NCBI RefSeq assembly: GCF_032884065.1
Contig: NC_088880.1
Span: forward strand, 23,289,696-23,353,695
From: Artemia franciscana
Taxonomy: Eukaryota > Arthropoda > Branchiopoda > Anostraca > Artemiidae
Length of the DNA stretch: 64,000 nt
Direction: 5' to 3'
Of the stretch, positions 12,681-22,263 are shown piece by piece. The notes under the pieces were generated by a model. It was not told where the DNA came from, searched no databases, and saw only the letters and a list, made by a program, of their open reading frames with translations. Each line of letters begins with the position of its first letter. Within the stretch, counting starts at the first letter, position 1. Made by a program: the position numbers and the translations under genes.

Positions 12681-13955
12681 CTGTCGAGGCATTAGTCTGG
12701 TCTCTGTAGGTAGCAAATTAGTTAGTTATATGATACTTTTTAGACTGAGAGAGGCTGCTGACAAAGTTTTAAGAGAAGAATAGTGCGGTTCGAGAAAAGG
12801 TAGAGGATCTGTCGACCACATTTTCACTCTTAGGTTAATAATTGAGAAGTACCTTAGTTGTCAAACACCTTTGGTCCTCACTTTTGTAGATTATGAGCAA
12901 ACTTTTGATTTCGTTGATAGACAAGCTTTAGTAAAGGTCTTATCCTTATATGGTATGCCAGACATAAACATCAAACTGATTAGCACTATATATGAGAATA
13001 ATACTGCTGCGGTTAAGGTAGGAAATGAGGTTAGCAGCTAGTTTTGTATTAAATCAGGAGTTAATCATGGTCGTGTTATATCCCTCTTTATATGGATTAT
13101 TTTGATGGACTTCGTCTTAAGGAGCACAGGAAAGGCAATGGGAGACCACGGAATCAAATAGGGAGGAAAAACTCTCCTGGACTTAGATTATGCTGATGAT
13201 TTAAACATCCTAGATGAAAGTGTGAGCAAAATGGATAAACTTTTAGAGGTTTCGCGAATTCGGGTTGCTAGAATAGGTTTGAAAATTAATGCTAAGAAGA
13301 CTAAGTCACTAAAGCCAGAAATAAGTGAATGTGAAAAGGTGACGCTGGGTAACGAAAAGATTGATCTGGTGGACAGCTTAAGTTACCTTGGTAGTATAGG
13401 TAGTATTATTAGTAAAGACGGTGGGAGCCGTGATGCTAAAATCAGAATAGTCAGGGCTCTGGGGATTAGAATATTGGATGGTACAGTGATGGCATTGATG
13501 AAATATGGTTCAGAAGCATGGGTGCTCCGAAAAGCACTTGAAGATTTTACTAGATGTTTTCCAGAGAAATTACCAACAGATTGTTCTTGGTACCAGGCTG
13601 ACCAATCGTATTTCAAACAGTAGGCAGTAGGAAAAATTTGGTTCAATCCCGCTTTCTTGGGCTATAATGAAAGGAAGGTTGAGATGGCTAGGGTAGGTTC
13701 TGCGGATGAAGGATGATAGATTGCCGAAAATTGTCCTTTTCGGCCAATCGTTCAAGACTAAACGGAAAGCAGGTTGTCCTCGTCTTGGGTGGGAGGACGT
13801 CATAAAGAAAGATTTAAAAGAATTGGCAACTTCCTTTGAGGGTGTAAAGAGGGAGATTTTGAATAGATTGGGATGGAGGAGGAGCATGCATAGCTGTTTT
13901 GGCCTCAGGCAGCTTGTTGCGGCGGTGGGTTGTTGTTAATAGTAGTAGTCGTAGT
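12678..13955 (+). mobile_element. Broken LINE reverse transcriptase fragment (left arm)
   Basis: Conceptual translation gives the middle and C-terminal part of a non-LTR reverse transcriptase. It runs from an RGISLVSVGSKLVS-like start, through the 'RKGRGSVDH' region and the catalytic block LDYADDL (about 13180-13206), to GLKINAKKTKSL, MKYGSEAWVLRKA and a C-terminal GCPRLGWEDVIKKDLKEL block. It is interrupted by in-frame stops and frameshifts and lacks the endonuclease half, so it is a dead 5'-truncated copy. It ends in a TAGTAG-type trinucleotide tail (about 13936-13958), as RTE-like LINEs often do. It is the same family as 22264-24835. Confidence 0.88.
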
Positions 13956-13961
13956 AGTACA

Positions 13962-14246
13962 AATACATAAAAAGAATCGAATTTTTATGCTGATTTTAAA
14001 AATATAAGTTTAGTCTTATTCATAAAAATTTCAAGCCTGAGAAAATTTGCCTTATTTCCGAAAAAGGGGGACACATCCCTAAAAGTCATAGAATCTTGAT
14101 GAAAATCACACCATCGGATTCAGCGCATCAGAGAACCTAACTGAAGAGGTTTCAAGCTCATATCTGCAAAAATGTGGAATTGTGTTTTATTTCAGAAGAA
14201 AGATCACGGATCCGTGTTTATTTGTTGTTTTTTTTCCAGGGGTGTT
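13962..14246 (+). repeat. Repeat H fragment (left arm)
   Basis: Matches repeat H from 'aaaaagaatcgaatttttat' through 'aaaatcacaccatcggattc' to 'ttttttttccaggggtg', lacking the hairpin start. It is cut off exactly where the SINE begins. Confidence 0.8.
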
Positions 14247-14420
14247 GTACAGAGAACGAATCTTAGATATTTATAGTGTATTGTATTGTATCGGATTAAC
14301 GACGCTTCTTGACTACTAAGGTCCCTGCGTCGGCCCTGCAGTGCATTGCTGCAGCATGATTCGATCTCTGGGTCCCGTATTACCAAGCTAAGGTCAAACC
14401 CACTGCGCCACCGCAGGACA
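14247..14420 (-). mobile_element. tRNA-derived SINE (left arm)
   Basis: Read on the minus strand, the element starts at 'gtcctgcggtggcgcagtgg'. It contains a good polymerase III A box (TGGCGCAGTGG) and, 31 bp on, a degenerate B box (GAGATCGAATC). It then passes through a unique body to an A+T-rich end with 'gtattgtattgt'. It is identical or nearly so to the copy in the right arm. The spacing of the two boxes is tRNA-like, but no tRNA fold is kept, so this is a SINE and not a tRNA gene. The open frame across it is incidental. Confidence 0.75.
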
Positions 14421-14594
14421 AAAAATGATATTTTTAGTGCCATCCTTGTTACTAATATTTAAAAAATCTCAAAATTGCCTTTCCAAGCAGCTAAACATAA
14501 GACTGTTACGTACTCATGATGCTTTGCATTTGGGTTGACCCCAATATGATTTAAAACGTGAATTACGCCATTTACTATGGGTTACAACCATCAA

Positions 14595-14717
14595 TGACGT
14601 CAAACGAAAACAAAAAATCTAGTTATTTGAACTTCCCTTTTGCATTATCATTATGACATCATTTCCCATGATGTCATGAGCTAATATAAAAATACGCTTT
14701 AAAACAAGTCATCTCAG
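14595..14717 (+). promoter_or_regulatory. Putative promoter of left RING-ankyrin gene
   Basis: A TATAAAAA box lies at 14685-14692, about 60 bp before the ATG. Upstream is a perfect cAMP-response-type octamer TGACGTCA at 14595-14602, and a 10-bp inverted pair at 14653-14677 (ATGACATCAT, 5-bp gap, ATGATGTCAT), each half resembling a bZIP site. Transcription would be expected to start near 14715. The layout suggests control by a CREB/ATF-type bZIP factor. That is inferred from motifs only. Confidence 0.55.
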
Positions 14718-14753
14718 AATCAAAAGCTAATTTCATAAGAAGTATCGAAGAGT

Positions 14754-15683
14754 ATGGAAAGGAGTCTCTTTTGTCCGATTTGTTTAAATGAACTGAAGGA
14801 TCCTCTTCGGACTTTAAAATGTAAGCATGTATTTTGTGGCTATTGCATTAAGAAATGGCTACAAGTAAAAGCCTCATGTCCAATGGATCGAAATACTGTA
14901 GTTATAAAAGATTTGTTGCCTCTATATTCATATAGTGACGAGAGACCAACATCACCAATTATTGAAAATCTCTTAGAATACAACGGAATTTACTTTCACC
15001 CGAATAGAATCAGGAACATGTGCTTCTCCTCTGGAAAACCAGCAAAATGTACCGCCTTACATGTTGCTGCTAGACAAGGCAATTTGGAGATTTGTCAACT
15101 ACTAGTTTCAAAAGGTGCCACTGTAGATGCCTTAGACTCGGAAAATAGGACAGCCTTACACTTTGCTGCTTTCAGAGGCAATTTGGAGATTTGCCAACTA
15201 CTAGTTTCAAAAGGTGCCACTGTAGATGCCTTAGACTTGAAAAACAGGACAGCGTTACATGTTGCTGCTTTCAAAGGCAATTTGGAGATTTGTCAACTAC
15301 TAGTTTCAAAAGGGGCGACTGTAGATGCCTTAAACTCGGAAAAATGGACAGCCTTACATTTTGCTGCTTTCAATGGCAATTTGGAGATTTGTCAACTACT
15401 ACTTTCAAAAGGTGCCACTGTAGATGCCTTAGACTTGGAAAACTGGACAGCCTTACACTTTGCTGCTTTCAAAGGCAATTTGGAGATTTGCCAACTACTA
15501 GTTTCAAAAGGTGCCACTGTAGATGCCTTAGACTTGAAAAACAGGACAGCGTTACTTGTTGCTGCTTTCAAAGGCAATTTGGAGATTTGTCAACTACTAG
15601 TTTCAAAAGGGGCCACTGTAGATGCCTTGGACTCGGAAAAATGCACAGCCTTACAAATTGCTGCTTCGGAAAATATTTGCTAA
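14754..15683 (+). CDS. RING-finger/ankyrin-repeat protein, 3'-truncated copy
   Basis: The 309-codon intronless frame begins with the first ATG after a TATA-type promoter. Residues 7-45 form a RING finger with ligands C7, C10, C23, H25, C28, C31, C42 and D45. The last position is Asp in a CPMDR motif, as in the C3HC3D RING of RNF41/NRDP1-type ubiquitin ligases. From residue 100 come six full 33-residue ankyrin repeats (TALHVAA...GNLEICQLLVSKGATVDALD) and the start of a seventh. A role as an E3 ubiquitin ligase with ankyrin substrate binding is inferred from the domains. The frame leaves the shared sequence at the arm boundary (15671) and ends ENIC-stop, with the TAA overlapping an AATAAA signal (15682-15687). 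Compared with the right copy it has lost 34+ C-terminal residues. Expression is unknown. Confidence 0.72.
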   Translation: MERSLFCPICLNELKDPLRTLKCKHVFCGYCIKKWLQVKASCPMDRNTVVIKDLLPLYSYSDERPTSPIIENLLEYNGIYFHPNRIRNMCFSSGKPAKCTALHVAARQGNLEICQLLVSKGATVDALDSENRTALHFAAFRGNLEICQLLVSKGATVDALDLKNRTALHVAAFKGNLEICQLLVSKGATVDALNSEKWTALHFAAFNGNLEICQLLLSKGATVDALDLENWTALHFAAFKGNLEICQLLVSKGATVDALDLKNRTALLVAAFKGNLEICQLLVSKGATVDALDSEKCTALQIAASENIC

Positions 15684-16259
15684 TAAATATTTTTATCTAT
15701 TATCCGTCCATGCGTCATTGCTAGGGCAGTAGAACCAAAGTAGATAGTCATAGAGCTAAGAGAGTGATAGAACCTAAAGTTTTCCAAGCGTTTGATTAAT
15801 TTGGCTTGGGTAAACGGCGATAGTATGTGGGTGCCTCTCTCATTGGACCAACATTTGTTTGTTATCTTTTAGCAAGACACGCCTGCCTAGAGTCTCAGGA
15901 AGGTTGACCCAGAATTTAAAATTGACATAGGACCATTAGATTGCCTGGAATGAGAGGTAAACAAGGGACACTTAACTATGGTCTTAGGCAGGCTGAACCA
16001 ACAATTTAGAATTGAAACAAGAGACCGTTAATTTCGCCTAGAATCAGAGGCAAACAAGCGTCTAAAGTCAAAATGGGACCAGTCTGCAATGAGCGTCAGG
16101 CAAGGCAATTGGTCCAATTTATAAACTTAGGCATTTGCTAGACTAATAAAAAAATTTAATTCAATGTTAGTTGAACAACAAGTTGACTGAAACTGCAAAG
16201 GGGAATAAGAGTCCAAAGCCAACAAGGGCCTCCTATCTGCCTTTAAATGTTATTATAAG
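15684..16259. other. Centre of the inverted repeat, no gene seen
   Basis: This single-copy DNA lies between the 3' ends of the two convergent RING-ankyrin genes. No open frame above about 60 codons and no recognisable repeat was seen. The non-palindromic centre as a whole is 15672-16373 and includes the last part of the right gene. Confidence 0.6.
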
Positions 16260-17291
16260 CTAAGACAGTTGGGATTGATTCACTGCGTAAAATAAGGCTC
16301 TTTTATTGTCCAAATCTAAGACATCTATAGTGGCACCCTTTGAAACTAGTAGTTGACAAATCTCTAAATAGCCTTCCGAAGCAGCAATTTGTAAGGCTGT
16401 GCATTTTTCCGAGTCCAAGGCATCTACAGTGGCCCCTTTTGAAACTAGTAGTTGACAAATCTCCAAATTGCCTTTGAAAGCAGCAACAAGTAACGCTGTC
16501 CTGTTTTTCAAGTCTAAGGCATCTACAGTGGCACCTTTTGAAACTAGTAGTTGGCAAATCTCCAAATTGCCTTTGAAAGCAGCAAAGTGTAAGGCTGTCC
16601 AGTTTTCCAAGTCTAAGGCATCTACAGTGGCACCTTTTGAAAGTAGTAGTTGACAAATCTCCAAATTGCCATTGAAAGCAGCAAAATGTAAGGCTGTCCA
16701 TTTTTCCGAGTTTAAGGCATCTACAGTCGCCCCTTTTGAAACTAGTAGTTGACAAATCTCCAAATTGCCTTTGAAAGCAGCAACATGTAACGCTGTCCTG
16801 TTTTTCAAGTCTAAGGCATCTACAGTGGCACCTTTTGAAACTAGTAGTTGGCAAATCTCCAAATTGCCTCTGAAAGCAGCAAAGTGTAAGGCTGTCCTAT
16901 TTTCCGAGTCTAAGGCATCTACAGTGGCACCTTTTGAAACTAGTAGTTGACAAATCTCCAAATTGCCTTGTCTAGCAGCAACATGTAAGGCGGTACATTT
17001 TGCTGGTTTTCCAGAGGAGAAGCACATGTTCCAGATTCTATTGGGGTGAAAGTAAATTCCGTTGTATTCTAAGAGATTTTCAATAATTGGTGATGTTGGT
17101 CTCTCGTCACTATATGAATATAGAGGCAACAAATCTTTTATAACTACAGTATTTCGATCCATTGGACATGAGGCTTTTACTTGTAGCCATTTCTTAATGC
17201 AATAGCCACAAAATACATGCTTACATTTTAAAGTCCGAAGAGGATCCTTCAGTTCATTTAAACAAATCGGACAAAAGAGACTCCTTTCCAT
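16260..17291 (-). CDS. RING-finger/ankyrin-repeat protein, longer copy
   Basis: 343 codons, intronless, minus strand, convergent with the left copy. It has the same N-terminal C3HC3D RING (residues 7-45), the CPMDR motif and the linker. Seven complete ankyrin repeats follow (residues 100-330), then a partial eighth (RALFYAVNQSQLS). The ankyrin units are almost identical at DNA level, including silent sites, and repeats 2-3 and 5-6 resemble each other as a 297-bp higher-order unit. One visible residue difference from the left copy is W for R in the RIRNMC segment before the repeats. By family, such proteins could join ubiquitin to ankyrin-bound targets in the cytoplasm or nucleus, but the target cannot be told. 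The copy looks whole. No AATAAA is obvious just downstream. Confidence 0.78.
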   Translation of the reverse strand: MERSLFCPICLNELKDPLRTLKCKHVFCGYCIKKWLQVKASCPMDRNTVVIKDLLPLYSYSDERPTSPIIENLLEYNGIYFHPNRIWNMCFSSGKPAKCTALHVAARQGNLEICQLLVSKGATVDALDSENRTALHFAAFRGNLEICQLLVSKGATVDALDLKNRTALHVAAFKGNLEICQLLVSKGATVDALNSEKWTALHFAAFNGNLEICQLLLSKGATVDALDLENWTALHFAAFKGNLEICQLLVSKGATVDALDLKNRTALLVAAFKGNLEICQLLVSKGATVDALDSEKCTALQIAASEGYLEICQLLVSKGATIDVLDLDNKRALFYAVNQSQLS

Positions 17292-17329
17292 ACTCTTCGA
17301 TACTTCTTATGAAATTAGCTTTTGATTCT

Positions 17330-17450
17330 GAGATGACTTGTTTTAAAGCGTATTTTTATATTAGCTCATGACATCATGGGAAATGATGTCATAATGATAA
17401 TGCAAAAGGGAAGTTCAAATAACTAGATTTTTTGTTTTCGTTTGACGTCA
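17330..17450 (-). promoter_or_regulatory. Putative promoter of right RING-ankyrin gene
   Basis: Mirror image of the left promoter: TATA box at 17353-17360, ATGACATCAT/ATGATGTCAT pair at 17368-17392, and TGACGTCA at 17443-17450. All three match the left-arm motifs exactly. Confidence 0.55.
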
Positions 17451-17624
17451 TTGATGGTTGTAACCCATAGTAAATGGCGTAATTCACGTTTTAAATCATA
17501 TTGGGGTCAACCCAAATGCAAAGCATCATGAGTACGTAACAGTCTTATGTTTAGCTGCTTGGAAAGGCAATTTTGAGATTTTTTAAATATTAGTTTCAAA
17601 GGATGGCACTAAAAATATCATTTT

Positions 17625-17798
17625 TTGTCCTGCGGTGGCGCAGTGGGTTTGACCTTAGCTTGGTAATACGGGACCCAGAGATCGAATCATGCTGCAGCAA
17701 TGCACTGCAGGGCCGACGCAGGGACCTTAGTAGTCAAGAAGCGTCGTTAATCCGATACAATACAATACACTATAAATATCTAAGATTCGTTCTCTGTA
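17625..17798 (+). mobile_element. tRNA-derived SINE (right arm)
   Basis: Plus-strand copy of the left-arm SINE. A box TGGCGCAGTGG is at 17636-17646 and a degenerate B box GAGATCGAATC at 17678-17688. It was duplicated with the arm and is not an independent insertion. Confidence 0.75.
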
Positions 17799-18083
17799 CA
17801 ACACCCCTGGAAAAAAAACAACAAATAAACACGGATCCGTGATCTTTCTTCTGAAATAAAACACAATTCCACATTTTTGCAGATATGAGCTTGAAACCTC
17901 TTCAGTTAGGTTCTCTGATGCGCTGAATCCGATGGTGTGATTTTCATCAAGATTCTATGACTTTTAGGGATGTGTCCCCCTTTTTCGGAAATAAGGCAAA
18001 TTTTCTCAGGCTTGAAATTTTTATGGGTAAGACTAAACTTATATTTTTAAAATCAGCATAAAAATTCGATTCTTTTTATGTAT
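17799..18083 (-). repeat. Repeat H fragment (right arm)
   Basis: Mirror of 13962-14246, running from 'cacccctggaaaaaaaacaa' to the A+T-rich stretch before the LINE tail. A few bases differ from the left arm, for example 'cccataaaaa' against 'ttcataaaaa' on the same strand. Confidence 0.78.
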
Positions 18084-18089
18084 TTGTAC

Positions 18090-19372
18090 TACTACGACTA
18101 CTACTATTAACAACAACCCACCGCCGCAACAAGCTGCCTGAGGCCAAAACAGCTATGCATGCTCCTCCTCCATCCCAATCTATTCAAAATCTCCCTCTTT
18201 ACACCCTCAAAGGAAGTTGCCAATTCTTTTAAATCTTTCTTTATGACGTCCTCCCACCCAAGACGAGGACAACCTGCTTTCCGTTTAGTCTTGAACGGTT
18301 GGCCGAAAAGGACAATCTTCGGCAATCTATCATCCTTCATCCGCAGAACCTACCCTAGCCATCTCAACCTTCCTTTCATTATAGCCCAAGAAAGCGGGAT
18401 TGAACCAAATTTTTCCTACTGCCTACTGTTTGAAATACGATTGGTCAGCCTGGTACCAAGAACAATCTGTTGGTAATTTCTCTGGAAAACATCTAGTAAA
18501 ATCTTCAAGTGCTTTTCGGAGCACCCATGCTTCTGAACCATATTTTATCAATGCCATCACTGTACCATCCAATATTCTAATCCCCAGAGCCCTGACTATT
18601 CTGATTTTAGCATCACGGCTCCCACCGTCTTTACTAATAATACTACCTATACTACCAAGGTAACTTAAGCTGTCCACCAGATCAATCTTTTCGTTACCCA
18701 GCGTCATCTTTTCACATTCACTTATTTCTGGCTTTAGTGACTTAGTCTTCTTAGCATTAATTTTCAAACCTATTCTAGCAACCCGAATTCGCGAAACCTC
18801 TAAAAGTTTATCCATTTTGCTCACACTTTCATCTAGGATGTTTAAATCATCAGCATAATCTAAGTCCAGGAGAGTTTTTCCTCCCTATTTGATTCCGTGG
18901 TCTCCCATTGCCTTTCCTGTGCTCCTTAAGACGAAGTCCATCAAAATAATCCATATAAAGAGGGATATAACACGACCATGATTAACTCCTGATTTAATAC
19001 AAAACTAGCTGCTAACCTCATTTCCTACCTTAACCGCAGCAGTATTATTCTCATATATAGTGCTAATCAGTTTGATGTTTATGTCTGGCATACCATATAA
19101 GGATAAGACCTTTACTAAAGCTTGTCTATCAACGAAATCAAAAGTTTGCTCATAATCTACAAAAGTGAGGACCAAAGGTGTTTGACAACTAAGGTACTTC
19201 TCAATTATTAACCTAAGAGTGAAAATTTGGTCGACAGATCCTCTACCTTTTCTCGAACCGCACTATTCTTCTCTTAAAACTTTGTCAGCAGCCTCTCTCA
19301 GTCTAAAAAGTATCATATAACTAACTAATTTGCTACCTACAGAGACCAGACTAATGCCTCGACAGTACTCGC
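18090..19372 (-). mobile_element. Broken LINE reverse transcriptase fragment (right arm)
   Basis: Mirror copy of 12678-13955, with the LDYADDL catalytic block near 18840-18866 on the minus strand and the same stops. At the base level it differs from its twin by only a few changes, including V to M in EKVTLGNEKI and M to I in MALMKYGSEA. Confidence 0.88.
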
Positions 19373-19433
19373 TCAGACACACAGTCAGAGTGAGAGAGAC
19401 AAGAAGATAGCTGCTCAGTCAGACAGGCATAGT

Positions 19434-19495
<62 letters not shown>

Positions 19496-20017
19496 GAAAA
19501 TACCTACAAAAATACAGATTCAGACATACACATACACAAAGATAGACACAGAAACATGCAAACACCCACTCAGACACACAGGCATAGTGGGAAAGGCAAG
19601 CAAACAGCCACTCAGACACTCAGGCATAGTGAGAGAGAGACAAAAACACCTACAAACACCAGAGTCAGACACAAAAGCATACAAAGACAGACACAGAAAC
19701 ATGCAAACACCCGCTCAGACACACAGGCATAGTGAGAGAGACAAGCAAACATCTACTCAGAGTTACAGGCACAATGAGATAGATAGAAAAAACACCTACA
19801 AACACACCGAGTCAGATGGACAAACACACAAAGACAGGCATGGAAACATCTAATCACCCGCTCAGACACACAAGCATAGTAAGAGAGACAAACTGATAGT
19901 CGAGCAGATAAACAGGCATGGTGAGAGAGAGAGAGAGTGACAAAAATACCTAAAAACACACAGAGTCATCCACACAAAGACAAGTACAGAAACATGTGAA
20001 TACCCACTAAGACGCAT
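19373..20017. repeat. GA/CT-rich tandem array (right arm)
   Basis: Complement of 12046-12680. The GA run at 19439-19495 is longer than its partner in the left arm, which explains most of the arm length difference. Confidence 0.85.
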
Positions 20018-21108
20018 TAAGTACAGCCTAAAAGGTCCTGAAGGAAATTATGTATTTTTGAATCATAACAAAATGTTTTCGGTGATATATTCATTTGCTG
20101 TCACCTAGACATATTAGGGGGGAGGGGGCTACTGGTTTGAAAACCCCTCCAAAAAAATTTACTCAAAGAATTTAATTTTTTTTACCCCACCCAAACCAAA
20201 ATTCTGGATGTGACTCCTGCTGTCGCCAAAAGAAACATTTTTTGGCACAAAGCTTTTGCCTTCACGGATAGTTTTTTCTTTAATCGGTCAATCAATTCAT
20301 TCACCCCAGCACATTTTTTTTTAACAAGTACTGCTAACAATTATTCAGCCCAAGAAGATTATATTCTTGAGGGGGGGGGAACAGTATAAAGACAATACAC
20401 CAAAACTGGAACAAAATACACAAGGAAAAAGACAGATAATATAGGCTAGAATACAATAAAATACAATAATAAAGGAAAAAAACACTGAAAATAGTGGTGG
20501 CAATTTACCGAAATATACGGGACGAAAATACATTTTTATAATCTATAGAAGGCAATTTTTTTCCATTTTTCAGTACAAAAATTTTCAGTGAAAATACGCC
20601 CGTCCCCAAAACTTCAAATGGAAAATCTAGGTGGGTAAATAGCTCTTTTTTTACAAAATTTCAAGTTTCTTGCTTTAATTGCTTACTTTTATATTAAATG
20701 CACCCGTACGAACTTTGAAATTACTTCGAAAATGCACTCTCTGCCCTAACAAGTTACAAGTTCTATTTTATGGATTGAATTAACGAAAGTACATGTAGGC
20801 CTACATAGTATTCGTCTTGATGCATGGACAAACAAATTTAACCATCGCATGAAAATAAGAGGCTTGATTCATTCTATCTATAAAGGCATAGATTCTATCT
20901 GTAGACCATATTTTTCCAAACGTCTGAAATAAAAATGGGGGTTCTTCCTAACATATCTCTTATCCTTTCCTATCAAATTGCAAGATTATGCAAAGTCAAT
21001 TAGTAATCAACTGCATAAAAACCGTCAGAAGAACCAACCGAATCATCTTTTTTTCAAGATAAGAAAATTTATGAGACTTATGCTAAACGAGCGCGAACTT
21101 GTCCAGCT
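20018..21108. other. Intervening A+T-rich DNA, no gene seen
   Basis: Lies between the palindrome and the displaced piece of the 2.15-kb unit. It contains G-runs, T-runs and a 14-bp palindrome near 20793-20806, but no coding frame, RNA gene or repeat I can place. Confidence 0.5.
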
Positions 21109-22025
21109 ATATTAGTTCCATTCCAACCACAGATGTAGCTTTTTTTGGAGAAGGGATTTCAGTTTATCTTGATGGCAAAATCATTTCCCAGCTGTCTTGG
21201 GACAAACATGGGTTGAAATAAAACACGTAAGTTTGAATTACGATTGGATTGGGGCTCGGGAGATAAAAAGTGCAATAATGACAAACCTTAACAAATAAAC
21301 TTTCAAATGGAGATAAGTCCGTTTATTAGACAGTGAAAGTAGATACAAAATTCTGGATATTTCAACCACATATACAGCAGTTGTCATCAGCAGAAATACT
21401 AAAGCATTAGAATTAACAATAACAGAACAAAAATAGTAATTCCCGGTTCATTCACTAGATTTGCCTGACAGAGTCTAGTAACTGGGTTCATCCAAAGTCT
21501 TGAGTTGTAAATTTCTTCTTTAGTACTGTCTAAATGTTAGTTGAATTGCTAGTAAAGGTGGCAAAATCTTCTTGTGTTCTAATTGCTATAGAATTTTTTT
21601 CAATTTATAGATACATACTTGACTAGTCACACTGAACATTCATTTGTTCGTCATAGAAAAGCAGTTTGGTCTTGGAAAAAACCTATTTTAAGGTATTACT
21701 TCGAAACTGTGCCAAATCTTATGATTGCAACTTCAACAAAATAACTAAACTTTTGCAAAATCGGAAATAACAATGCTTTTTATTTTAAAAAAATAGTTAA
21801 TCTCCAATACAGAACAGGATTGTGTAAAAAGCATATCAAACGGGACCTGTTGAACAGCAGAACATTGACATTAATTCATATGTTCTGTCATATATTATCA
21901 TGATTTGTAGTTTACAGTTGTACAGTTTGTAGTTTTCTCCAAATCGGAATTAGGCACCTTCAAAGGAAAATATTACAAAACGCGGGCTTTCCACAATTTA
22001 TCATATTTTTTTACATAACTTGACT
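21109..22025. repeat. 2.15-kb unit, displaced right part of copy 3
   Basis: Matches 4880-5792 from 'attagttccattccaaccac' to 'cataacttgact'. It differs from copies 1 and 2 at about eight to ten sites (for example 'agataagtcc' for 'agacaagtcc' and 'gcagttgtcatc' for 'gcagtcgtcatc'), more than those two differ from each other. It begins exactly where copy 3 stops at 9184. Confidence 0.9.
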
Positions 22026-22079
22026 TTTTTGCTTTTTCAGAATCTACCCACTCCCCCACCTTCGGAGTACAGTTCGTAA

Positions 22080-22245
22080 AAACAGAATTCTAGAAAAGCA
22101 ATATATTCGAAAGGGTGTAGCTAGTGGTGTTCATCGGGAGCGGAGTGGGTAGGGAGCCTAAGCCCCCCTATTTTGAAAATTACTTTTTTGGGGGGGGATG
22201 TTTTTATCAAAAATCCATTTTTGGTATTTAATTCAAAAAAGGAAA
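22080..22245 (+). repeat. ~160-bp direct repeat before the LINE
   Basis: The stretch with 'ctagaaaag', 'gtgtagctagtggtgttcat', 'cgggag' and 'agccccccta' recurs at 24840-24995 on the other side of the LINE, in the same direction but with many differences. It is too diverged to be a target-site duplication. Confidence 0.6.
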
Positions 22246-22263
22246 AAAAATTTCTCCTCTAGA

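Larger units (their letters stand above)
12046..15671 (+). repeat. Large inverted repeat, left arm (3626 bp)
   Basis: The reverse complement lies at 16374-20017. Outer edge: 'atgcgtcttagtg' here against 'cactaagacgcat' ending at 20017. Inner edge: 'ctgcttcggaa' ending at 15671 against its complement starting at 16374. Outside the TC runs I noticed roughly fifteen to twenty differences over about 3 kb, so the arms look at least 99% identical. The arm carries CT array, LINE remnant, repeat H, SINE and RING-ankyrin gene. Confidence 0.93.
16374..20017 (-). repeat. Large inverted repeat, right arm (3644 bp)
   Basis: Reverse complement of 12046-15671, in the same order from outside to inside. The arms differ in length by 18 bp, mainly from the number of TC/GA repeats. 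Scattered substitutions include V to M and M to I changes in the LINE remnant and a few bases around 17031-17045. The break to unrelated DNA is sharp at 20017 ('gacgcat' then 'taagtacagcc'). Confidence 0.93.

Noticed and set aside
11386-12695. Long open frames on both strands giving Cys/Leu/Ser-rich or Arg-Glu-rich products
   Set aside because: They lie in CT/GA microsatellite and tandem array and are open because the composition lacks stops. They occur on both strands and do not start at a promoter.
14204-14443. 79-codon frame over the SINE, and 17603-17842 in the right arm
   Set aside because: It spans a tRNA-derived SINE with A and B boxes and a repeat H piece. The peptide has no known motif.
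15191-15724. 177-codon frame overlapping the left RING-ankyrin gene (and 183 codons at 16303-16854 on the other strand)
   Set aside because: It is the shifted frame of a nearly exact 99-bp repeat, which stays open or closed as a block. The RING and ankyrin consensus are in the other frame.
17631-17690. Possible tRNA gene
   Set aside because: Only the A box and a degenerate B box are present. The B box lacks GGTTC and no cloverleaf could be drawn, so SINE is the better call.
9177-21115. 9185-21108 as a simple transposon insertion with an AT target duplication
   Set aside because: Two bases can match by chance, no terminal repeats were seen at 9185 and 21108, and the left flank continues naturally into the array element, so deletion in copies 1 and 2 is at least as likely.
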